Shown here piece by piece: positions 1 through 5,766 of a DNA stretch of 6,375 nt. Made by a program: the position numbers and the translations under genes. The first letter of the stretch is position 1; each line of letters starts with the position of its first letter. The notes under the pieces are model-generated. The model was not told where the DNA came from and did not search any database. It saw nothing but the letters and a program-made list of their open reading frames with translations. Origin of the DNA: an uncultured Candidatus Udaeobacter sp. (GTDB lineage: Bacteria > Verrucomicrobiota > Verrucomicrobiia > Chthoniobacterales > UBA10450); assembly GCA_955652245.1 (NCBI GenBank), contig CATPAV010000019.1:1-6375 (forward strand), in the 5' to 3' direction.

Positions 1-719
1 AAAATCAATCCGCGGTATCCAAAAACGTTCGTGAAAACGATTCCGTAATCTTGAACGAGGGCGGGAAGATAAGTTAAAAATGCGGTGATGGCCGCTGCGA
101 GCAGAAAAATGCCGCGAATGCGCCAGCGACCAAACAACGTCAAGAGCGCAGGAAGAGCCAGTATCCCCGGCAGTTTGACCCAAAGGCTCGCGCCGAAGGC
201 AGCGCCGCTACTTAGGATTCGTTCTTTCGTCGCTAACCAAACAGTCAGCAAAAGGAAAAACGCGACCGCGGTGTCGGTATTGCCGTGATAGGCGGAAATA
301 AGGATAGCAGTCGGACTCAGCCAGTAACAAGCGGTGGCGAAAAATCGCCACCGGTTTTCCGGAAGCAACGAGAATAATAACAGCGCGTTTCCGGCATCCA
401 GTAATGCAAACGGTGCGCGGAAAAGAATTCGGAACGGGATGTGAGTTACGGTCGCAATCTGCAAAATCAAAGCGCTAACTTTGCTGATAAACGGCGGATG
501 ATTCGCAAACGAGTTCGCGTGGTAGTATCCGATCAGTCCTCGATTCAGCACTTGCTGAGCATGGTCTTCCCAATCATCCATGTCGCCCGTGCCGTTAGTG
601 AAGGCGACGCAATAAACCCGCAGCGCCGCGCCGATGAGGATTGCTGTCCAAAACACGCTTTTGTGTTTCAACAAGGATGGCAACGGAACAGGCGTGGCAA
701 TTGCAACAGAGCCGTCCAT
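1..719 (-). CDS. GT-C membrane glycosyltransferase (GT87/PMT-like), C-terminus cut by window edge
   Basis: This open frame starts at an ATG (719-717) and stays open for 239 codons to the left edge, so it is partial. Seen: a first membrane segment at about residues 21-40; an acidic periplasmic loop (GDMDDWEDH, residues 45-53), where GT-C enzymes carry their catalytic acid; a 'NHPPF' turn at 73-77; a 'SPTAILISAYHGNTDT' segment at 135-150; and 'WVKLPGIL' at 180-187. In known GT-C families (PMT, GT87, ALG-type), the pattern acidic loop, hPPl turn, HGxxD and xKlPPll recurs in this order. These enzymes move a sugar from a polyprenyl-phosphate carrier onto an acceptor on the outer face of the membrane. 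Donor and acceptor cannot be told. It lies 46 bp downstream of the GT39 stub and about 430 bp downstream of the complete GT39 gene, on the same strand, suggesting one transcript. No clear Shine-Dalgarno precedes the ATG, and the frame stays open upstream, so the start is probable but not certain. Confidence 0.8.
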   Translation of the reverse strand, partial: MDGSVAIATPVPLPSLLKHKSVFWTAILIGAALRVYCVAFTNGTGDMDDWEDHAQQVLNRGLIGYYHANSFANHPPFISKVSALILQIATVTHIPFRILFRAPFALLDAGNALLLFSLLPENRWRFFATACYWLSPTAILISAYHGNTDTAVAFFLLLTVWLATKERILSSGAAFGASLWVKLPGILALPALLTLFGRWRIRGIFLLAAAITAFLTYLPALVQDYGIVFTNVFGYRGLI

Positions 720-765
720 GTTCGTGCGGATTGTAGATGGCAATAGCCCGTCGCCAAGGCGCTTT

Positions 766-1140
766 TCAGTAGCTAGTCCTGCGCAGGCCAAATGACTCGA
801 AAAATGGTAGCGGGAGGAAAAGTTTCAGGACCGTGAAATAAATGACGTCCACCCGGAAAGCGTCGAAAGTGAATATTTTCCCAATTTTCCCAGAGAGTTT
901 CTGGTAATTCCGCCACCCGTTCGTGCGCCCACCTCGATTATCGGAGTCGACGAAGGTGATGCCATTCCAAGCTTTCGGAACGCCCTCTTTGATAATGTTC
1001 GCAGCCAGGACTGCTGTGTCTCCTTCATCCGCCCACAAATAATCGTTTCCTAAATTTGACAGAACTAGCGCTAAGCCCAGTATCGCCACCAGTGTAAACG
1101 GCCAATGTGGACGCAATCTCTCCCAAACGTGCGACGACAT
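766..1140 (-). pseudogene. Truncated GT39 glycosyltransferase, N-terminal remnant (124 codons)
   Basis: The ATG at 1140 opens a frame with one strong membrane segment (residues about 14-31). It is followed by 'NLGNDYLWADEGDTAVLA' (29-46), the typical first loop of GT39/PMT-2 family enzymes with the catalytic Asp-Glu pair at 38-39, and then 'KEGVPKAWNG' (51-60), also typical. After 'FVDSDNRG' (63-70) family resemblance stops: no 'hPW/PPL' turn and no further helices of a ~500-residue enzyme. The frame ends at TGA (768-766), after an unrelated tail with one short hydrophobic patch (about 98-114). I translated the other two minus frames between about 780 and 960 and found no GT39 continuation, so a simple frameshift does not restore it; internal deletion or replacement is more likely. 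The start lies 9 bp after the stop of the intact upstream GT39 gene. It could still be expressed as a short membrane peptide. Confidence 0.65.
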
Positions 1141-1149
1141 TCGGATCGT

Positions 1150-2811
1150 TTAAGCCTTTCGTCGGTAAATCAGAATGTGTTCGGCGGTCGGTGTCACATT
1201 CGCTGGCCTGCTTGAAAAGTAATAGTCAGTGCCCTGATCAGAGATATTGATTAGGCCAACTTCCTCGTAGTTCGCATCACAGTAGGCGTCTGCCCACCTA
1301 AAAATCGTTTGATCTGAATCGGGCCCCACCAACCACGACTTGCTCGCGACCACCAGGACAAGGAATTTCGGGCGCGCCGTTTCGATTTCTCGGATCATCT
1401 CTTGCTGCATTTGATGTGCATACGGCTGCGGCTCCATCAATCCGTAGGTGTAAATAAATCCAGTGGCCGAGTGCCGCTGAGCGTAGAAATAGATTTGTGG
1501 TTCGGAGCCCAGCACGGCGATTGTGTCTGTTGGGCTCGATTGCGCGCGCAAATATTCGCCAATCTTGATCGATTCCGGAAACGGATTTGTTCCATTGACC
1601 ATTCGGTTAGCTTCAGCCAGCGGCCGCCCGAAAAAAAAGTCGGCTTCTGACCACAGCGGCCATGCGAGACACAGGGCGAATAGGAGCAGCATCGCGATGC
1701 GAAACTTGTGTGCACCTTTCTGGAGAGTTTCAAACGCGCCAATGACTGCCATTCCGGCTAGCAAGGAAACCGCTGGCAAAAGCAGAATAAAATAGTGCGG
1801 CCGAAAATAGAATCCTGGACAAACTGCGAGCGCGGAAAAAAAGGCAAACGTTATCAGAAAACTGGCGCGAGGGCGAAGGGCCGGCTTAACAACGCACACG
1901 ATGGCGCCAATCGCCGCGAGAGACCAAATTGGCCATGCTGTTCCTAGTGCGCCCCAAAAATGTCCGGCAAAAAGCCGAAACCCCTCGGCGATTGAAACCT
2001 GACCGCCGTAGTGGCCCGCGTATTTGATCGTCCAAAACCAGAATTTCTCGAAGACACCAGCCTTCCATAAAGCTAAACAACTGACCAAAAACGGGGCACT
2101 CGCACCGCTCAGAAAGATTAAATTGCGGACGACGATGTCGCGAACATTGAGCTGCGCGCGCCAATCCCGGCTGAAAAGATAGACAGAGCCAAAGAGGACA
2201 AAAAACAATCCGGGTTGCTTCGTCAGTAACGCGAATCCAAACAGGTTACCGCTCGCGAAGATTAGTGTTCTAGATTGTCGATCTAATGAGCGGCTCAGAA
2301 GAAGAGTGCCCGCGACTGCAAACATAACGACGAAGTGAGTGGCATGCGCTGCCAAGCCAAGCACGTAAGGCATTAGCGAGAGAACACAATAGGCGGCCGC
2401 GGCTGCGGGTCCGCCGAGCTCGCCCAAAATATTTCGGCCGAGGAAGAGAAGTAATCCTGCAGTAACCAAATTGATTAGGATTAGGCCGACGTGAATGGCG
2501 GTGATCGAGTCGCCAAAGATCGACATCAGCAGAGCATAGGCAACGGAGGTGCCCGGGAACTTCATGCTGTAGGCCAGCTGATAGGGCGGGATGCCCTGCA
2601 AAAGCAGTTGGCCAGTGTAAGCATACTCGCCCTCGTCCCGCTCCAAGGGCAACCCAAGCAGGCGAATTCTGGCCGTCAAAACGACGATAAGGGTCGCGCC
2701 GAGCAAGAGCCATACGGTGAGGCGAAGAGAGTTTGGGTGGCGGGCTTGTTTCAGATTCACGTGATGCGGGCGCGAGGCAACTGAGTTTGGCCGATTCAAT
2801 GGCGTTGCCAA
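1150..2811 (-). CDS. GT39-family (PMT/ArnT-like) polytopic membrane glycosyltransferase
   Basis: This is a 553-residue integral membrane protein. Seen: first transmembrane segment at about 30-50; the loop 'LPLERDEGEYAYTGQLLL' (54-71), whose Asp59-Glu60 pair matches the catalytic acidic motif of the dolichyl-phosphate-mannose/ArnT family; 'MKFPGTS' (83-89) in place of the usual hPPl turn; a series of hydrophobic helices including 'LLTKQPGLF' (195-203); 'FRPHYFILLLPA' (336-347), close to the family's HYxLPLLP helix; and a soluble C-terminal domain from about 410 to 553. Known for the family: transfer of a sugar from a polyprenyl-phosphate donor to lipid or protein at the periplasmic face. The substrate here is not deducible. 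The start is uncertain: this frame has no ATG, and TTG at 2811 (or TTG at codon 5, or GTG at codon 18) is the best available. An out-of-frame ATG lies at 2839. It heads a probable operon with the stub and the partial GT-C gene downstream, and diverges from the transglutaminase-like gene. Confidence 0.85.
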   Translation of the reverse strand: MATPLNRPNSVASRPHHVNLKQARHPNSLRLTVWLLLGATLIVVLTARIRLLGLPLERDEGEYAYTGQLLLQGIPPYQLAYSMKFPGTSVAYALLMSIFGDSITAIHVGLILINLVTAGLLLFLGRNILGELGGPAAAAAYCVLSLMPYVLGLAAHATHFVVMFAVAGTLLLSRSLDRQSRTLIFASGNLFGFALLTKQPGLFFVLFGSVYLFSRDWRAQLNVRDIVVRNLIFLSGASAPFLVSCLALWKAGVFEKFWFWTIKYAGHYGGQVSIAEGFRLFAGHFWGALGTAWPIWSLAAIGAIVCVVKPALRPRASFLITFAFFSALAVCPGFYFRPHYFILLLPAVSLLAGMAVIGAFETLQKGAHKFRIAMLLLFALCLAWPLWSEADFFFGRPLAEANRMVNGTNPFPESIKIGEYLRAQSSPTDTIAVLGSEPQIYFYAQRHSATGFIYTYGLMEPQPYAHQMQQEMIREIETARPKFLVLVVASKSWLVGPDSDQTIFRWADAYCDANYEEVGLINISDQGTDYYFSSRPANVTPTAEHILIYRRKA

Positions 2812-2868
2812 GGGGAGTTTGGCCTTTTGGGTGTGGCATAGGCCGTGCTTCTTGTGGTTATCGTAATT

Positions 2869-3486
2869 ATGGTCACAATAAGCATCCGCCCTTACTCACT
2901 TCGCAGAGTCGCCTTGGTCGGTTTTGCCCTCTTTTGTCTCTCCTGCCTCTCCGCTTTTGCCCAGTCCGCTTACATTACGGTTAATTCCACGCCCTATGAC
3001 CGGCAAATGACCCGTATCCGGCCGATTCTTAGCTCAGCCTCGGCGCGCAAGGACGAAAGTATTTCAATCTCGTTGGTGAATCATTGGATCGGAAACCTGA
3101 GGGCGATTCCGTACGGCTTCTCCATGGAATGGAAAACTCCCGAAGAGGTCCAACTCGGCGCCTACGCCGATTGTAAGGGCAAAGCAGTTGCGCTTTACAA
3201 TGCGATGCATTCACGCGGAGTCGAAAATGTCCGGCTCGTAATCGGAAAACGCATGTGGACCAGCCGCAAGACTCACGCCTGGCTCGAGTGGACCACCGCC
3301 GGCGGAACATACATTCTCGATCCGACCATCAATTGGAGCGCATTCCGCGCTGAACGTGCTGGGCGGTCGTCGTACATACCCCTTTACGCTTATGCCGGGA
3401 CAAGGAAGTATCGAGCCGCAACAAGCACGGGCCTTCTTACTAGCAACCGCCTCCTCGGCGGGCAACACGTCGCCAGCAGGCTCTAG
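2869..3486 (+). CDS. Secreted transglutaminase-like cysteine protein
   Basis: A 205-residue protein if started at ATG 2869; the frame also has a GTG at 2845, which would add eight mainly hydrophobic residues. I prefer ATG 2869 because it gives a textbook signal peptide: basic n-region (RPYSLRR), hydrophobic core, and an A-F-A cleavage site at residues 29-31. The mature part has 'WKTPEEV' then 'YADCKGKAVAL' with Cys102, 'KTHAWLEW' with His136, and 'TYILDPTIN' with Asp151. This is the Cys-His-Asp order and spacing of the transglutaminase-like superfamily, in which bacterial members are mostly proteases, amidases or cross-linking enzymes, some acting in the periplasm. With about 55 residues after the Asp and no other domain, it is a minimal single-domain version. 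Its substrate is unknown. It diverges from the GT39 gene, with under 60 bp between start codons, and is followed by a weak hairpin terminator. Confidence 0.8.
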   Translation: MVTISIRPYSLRRVALVGFALFCLSCLSAFAQSAYITVNSTPYDRQMTRIRPILSSASARKDESISISLVNHWIGNLRAIPYGFSMEWKTPEEVQLGAYADCKGKAVALYNAMHSRGVENVRLVIGKRMWTSRKTHAWLEWTTAGGTYILDPTINWSAFRAERAGRSSYIPLYAYAGTRKYRAATSTGLLTSNRLLGGQHVASRL

Positions 3487-3523
3487 TCGCTGGGACGATC
3501 GCGTTAAGGTTCCACAGTTTCGA

Positions 3524-3550
3524 CCGGCCTGATGGCCGGCCGCTGTTTTT
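3524..3550 (+). terminator. Probable terminator after the transglutaminase-like gene
   Basis: A perfect 6-bp GC-only stem (CCGGCC 3524-3529 with GGCCGG 3534-3539) with a TGAT loop lies 37 bp after the stop codon. A run of five T (3546-3550) follows, but six bases (CCGCTG) separate it from the stem, which weakens the case for intrinsic termination. Pairing of CAG 3515-3517 with CTG 3543-3545 would bring the stem base next to the T-run at the cost of an internal loop. Confidence 0.45.
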
Positions 3551-3615
3551 GGCATGTTGTCGCCAAGCGGCGCCAGCCATGAAAAATAATTTCAGGGGCG
3601 GGGCGAAGATTTGTA

Positions 3616-3645
3616 TTGTCAAAAAAGGCGTTGCCAGCGTATTAT
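3616..3645 (+). promoter_or_regulatory. Sigma70-type promoter of the discoidin-like gene
   Basis: TTGTCA (3616-3621) and TATTAT (3640-3645), separated by 18 bases, each match five of six positions of the housekeeping -35 and -10 consensus. Transcription would begin near 3652, which leaves only about 8 bases before ATG 3660 and about 17 before ATG 3669. It therefore argues against the upstream ATG at 3549 as the start. It lies in the 180-bp gap between the two exported-protein genes, so the second gene probably has its own transcript. Confidence 0.6.
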
Positions 3646-3668
3646 CGTTTTTTGTAGCTATGGAAATT

Positions 3669-4307
3669 ATGAGCGCACCCTTCTCTCGCTTTTATCGAAT
3701 TGTCGCGCTGACCTTTTGCCTCGTTCTCGTACAGGCCTTGGTTGCGACTGCCGGGCAACTTGCACTGAACAACGTCGCCCGCGTTAGCATTGGCGCCCGG
3801 GTCGACGACAAAATCGCAGAAGCGGCCCTGATTTCAGGTCAGCCAGGCGTCGGTTATGCCTTGCTCGATGGACAAACCGAGCTCGTACTTTCACTTTCCA
3901 AAATCGAAAATATCGACATCGTGTCGTTTTTGAACAACGGCACAAAGGGCACCGTAACCGTTGCGACGTCTAATTCGAAATTGGCCACTGGCAGTCTCCA
4001 ATGGCACGAAATCGCGAAGCAGGATCTGACCGCCAACGTCACCAAAATAAAACTTGGCCCGGCCGAAGCGAAGTATGTGAAGTTTACTTTTAACGTTGCC
4101 AAGTCCGGTCGTATTGCGGAGCTCGCAGTTTACTCAACGACGAAACTAACACTCGCCAACACGGATTTGGTCGATGGCAAGGACGCAAAAGATTTTGGCG
4201 GAGGCAAGGAGGCCAAGGAAGTTGCGGAAGGGCCACCAGAAGAAGGACCGCCGCCAAATCTTCCCGATCCGCCGTCGTTTGTTTTTGTTCCGATCCTCAG
4301 CCCATAA
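3669..4307 (+). CDS. Secreted discoidin (F5/8 type C)-like protein with acidic proline-rich tail
   Basis: The frame is open from ATG 3549, but the promoter at 3616-3645 and a clean signal peptide point to ATG 3669 (212 residues; GGAAA at 3662-3666 is a weak ribosome site) or ATG 3660 (215 residues). From 3669: signal peptide at about 1-29 (basic FSRFYR, hydrophobic core, ATA cleavage site); then a beta-rich region at about 63-156 with 'NIDIVSFLNNGTKGTVTV', 'LQWHEI', 'KIKLGPAEAKYVKFTF' and 'GRIAELAVYS'. That order matches the strands of galactose-binding-like F5/8 type C domains, which usually bind glycans or surfaces. The last 45 residues are low complexity: Gly/Lys/Asp/Glu-rich, then Pro-rich (EGPPEEGPPPN), ending in a short hydrophobic stretch (SFVFVPILSP). 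No enzyme motif is visible. A surface or extracellular binding role is an inference; the domain call is by eye. Confidence 0.65.
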   Translation: MSAPFSRFYRIVALTFCLVLVQALVATAGQLALNNVARVSIGARVDDKIAEAALISGQPGVGYALLDGQTELVLSLSKIENIDIVSFLNNGTKGTVTVATSNSKLATGSLQWHEIAKQDLTANVTKIKLGPAEAKYVKFTFNVAKSGRIAELAVYSTTKLTLANTDLVDGKDAKDFGGGKEAKEVAEGPPEEGPPPNLPDPPSFVFVPILSP

Positions 4308-4329
4308 CGGTCTGCCGTTAGGTATTTTT
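4305..4329 (+). terminator. First hairpin terminator, overlapping the stop codon
   Basis: TAACGG (4305-4310) pairs perfectly with CCGTTA (4315-4320) around a TCTG loop. It is followed by GGTA and five T (4325-4329). The TAA stop codon of the discoidin-like gene forms the base of the stem. It is weaker than the next hairpin, and the two probably act in tandem. Confidence 0.5.
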
Positions 4330-4337
4330 AATTAAAG

Positions 4338-4369
4338 AGACCCACCCATGATCGCGGTGGGTCTTTTTT
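4338..4369 (+). terminator. Strong rho-independent terminator between convergent genes
   Basis: A perfect 9-bp stem (AGACCCACC 4338-4346 with GGTGGGTCT 4356-4364), a 9-base loop and a T-run ending at 4369 make this the best intrinsic terminator in the window. It serves the plus-strand discoidin-like gene. Read on the minus strand the same stem is followed by a T-rich stretch (TCTCTTTAATT), so it may also stop transcripts of the convergent alkaline phosphatase-like gene, whose stop is at 4400. Confidence 0.85.
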
Positions 4370-4399
4370 CGCTAACTCAATCCGGCGAGCGTCGGCCTT

Positions 4400-5755
4400 T
4401 CAGAGCTCGTCTCGAATGATCTTAAAAATCTGCGTATTGTCGATTGTGCCGTGTAACATCTCCGTGCCAGGGCCGCTTCCGAATGAGACGACATCCTCCA
4501 CCGTTTCCAAAGCCGATCTGGTGTAAAATGCCGCCGGCTCGGTTTGATCTTTTCGGGTAACTTCGTTCGGGTTGGCGGGCGTTTGTTTTTCCGGGCCTTT
4601 CGCAGCGCCGTAGGATTGAACCCCCTTTGGACCGGTTGCCCAAGTCATCCACGGTTCGCCTGACGGATTCAATCCGAGTAACGCGATTCCGCTGTCCTTG
4701 CGGAATGGAAAACCGTTCACGTGCAACCCACCGATCGCCGTGTCGCCGCTCACAATGATTGTCGATTTCGGTCCGGCGTAACGCTGCGCTGTTGAGAGCG
4801 TGCGATCGAGCTCGGCGGTTTCGGTTAACGTTTTTTCCGCATTGTTCGTTTCGGCCGCTTTTCGCATACGACCCGCGTCGACGATGAGCAGGTAACCGCG
4901 CTGATTGAATTGCAACAACTCAATCGCGCGCCGCACCATGTCGGACAAAGCGGGTTCGTCATTCCAAGCGGCCTGATTGCTACCGCTATTTCCGTCCGCA
5001 AACGCTCCGAAGAGTTTCGGCCGCCGCCACACCGGAATGGATTCCAATTCGGCTCGGGTCCGGACTACGTCGAAACCGCGTTGGCGCAATTCTAACACAA
5101 GATCGCGATTGTCTTGTCGTTGCCCCTGTTTTGCTTCGGGCAGAAATTCAGCCGTGCTCATTCCCATGCAGATATCGATCTTGCTGCCTTCGACGAGTTG
5201 ACGCGCAATTTGATCACTGTCGTTCGCGTTCGGCGCATGGGCATAAAAAGCCGCGCATGTCGCATTTGTCAGCGATTCATTTGTCACTAGACCCGTCGCA
5301 CGTCCCCGACCCCGCGCCAATTCGATAATGTTTGCGAGCGGTTTGCCGGCGGGATCAATCGAGAGGGAGCGATTATTGACTTTAACGCCGGTGGCCAGCG
5401 CGCTCGCGGCTGCCGCCTGATCGGAGACTGCAAAATCTCTGGAGTAATTGGTTACCAGCGCGACGTGTGGCATTCTGTCCAGGGCCAAACGCGCATCGGA
5501 GCCTCCGAGATAAACACGAGTCAGCGCAATCCGTTCCGGTGCAAGCCCCTCCCCGATAACAAGAATTATCCCGAACGGCTTCTGGACGACCCAATGCTGG
5601 AAATAGAGAACCCCCAACCCAGCGAAAACAGCGAGGCACAAGAGCGCGAGCAACTGATTGCGCCATTTCACCAGCGCGATGTAGCTGCGCATCAGTTCAA
5701 TTGTCAACCCCGCAACCGCGGGAAACCGCTTGTCCGACTTCATAATCTTCGGCAA
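4400..5755 (-). CDS. Membrane-anchored alkaline phosphatase-family protein, apparently catalytically dead
   Basis: 451 residues from TTG 5755; ATG at codon 5 (5743) or codon 22 (5692) are alternatives, and ATG 5743 is slightly preferred because GAAG precedes it. A signal anchor lies at about 34-51 (QLLALLCLAVFAGLGVLY). The PhoA-type scaffold is clear: 'GIILVIGEGLAPERI' (62-76), 'SDQAAAASALATGVKVNN' (111-128), 'GLVTNESLTNATCAAFYAH' (155-173), 'LLIVDAGRM' (289-297), 'STIIVSGDTAIGGL' (331-344), and 'EDVVSFGSGPG' (420-430) near the end. Against E. coli PhoA, by eye: Asp51 is Glu69, nucleophile Ser102 is Gln113, Mg-site Asp153 (His in many homologues) is Asn164, Thr155 is kept (Thr166), Glu322 is Asp293, Asp327 is Arg298, His331 is Glu302, Asp369 is kept (Asp338), His370 is Thr339, and His412 is Glu417. 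Phosphomonoesterase chemistry by the known mechanism looks impossible. The long intact frame and conserved flanks argue for selection, not decay. It probably faces the periplasm; its function is unknown. Confidence 0.85.
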   Translation of the reverse strand: MPKIMKSDKRFPAVAGLTIELMRSYIALVKWRNQLLALLCLAVFAGLGVLYFQHWVVQKPFGIILVIGEGLAPERIALTRVYLGGSDARLALDRMPHVALVTNYSRDFAVSDQAAAASALATGVKVNNRSLSIDPAGKPLANIIELARGRGRATGLVTNESLTNATCAAFYAHAPNANDSDQIARQLVEGSKIDICMGMSTAEFLPEAKQGQRQDNRDLVLELRQRGFDVVRTRAELESIPVWRRPKLFGAFADGNSGSNQAAWNDEPALSDMVRRAIELLQFNQRGYLLIVDAGRMRKAAETNNAEKTLTETAELDRTLSTAQRYAGPKSTIIVSGDTAIGGLHVNGFPFRKDSGIALLGLNPSGEPWMTWATGPKGVQSYGAAKGPEKQTPANPNEVTRKDQTEPAAFYTRSALETVEDVVSFGSGPGTEMLHGTIDNTQIFKIIRDEL

Positions 5756-5766
5756 AGTGCGCGCAT

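Noticed and set aside
441..746. 101-codon plus-strand open frame
   Set aside because: It is antisense to the partial GT-C gene, which shows strong family motifs; the product is low in recognisable features.
719..1140. Reading the GT39 stub and the downstream GT-C gene as one frameshifted gene
   Set aside because: The downstream protein has its own first transmembrane helix and acidic catalytic loop, so both pieces represent N-terminal halves and cannot be consecutive parts of one enzyme.
2270..2839. 189-codon minus-strand open frame starting with ATG, overlapping the GT39 gene
   Set aside because: It lies in another frame over a clearly conserved GT39 coding sequence; its product is Arg/Ser/Pro-rich with no domain or helix pattern, typical of an antisense or out-of-frame shadow.
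3549..3668. Extended N-terminus of the discoidin-like protein from ATG 3549
   Set aside because: It overlaps the terminator T-run and would include the promoter within the gene; the added 40 residues would place the signal peptide internally.
5709..5722. Perfect 5-bp hairpin CCCGC-AACC-GCGGG upstream of gpmI
   Set aside because: Short, GC-rich, without a T-run, and inside the likely coding start of the phosphatase-like gene; easily expected by chance.
5741..5746. CATAAT as a -10 element for gpmI
   Set aside because: Position relative to ATG 5767 is suitable, but no -35-like hexamer lies 16-18 bases upstream, and the bases overlap the likely ATG of the divergent gene.
4400..5755. Annotation as an active alkaline phosphatase (phoA)
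   Set aside because: The Ser nucleophile and most metal ligands are missing, so only the family, not the activity or symbol, can be supported.
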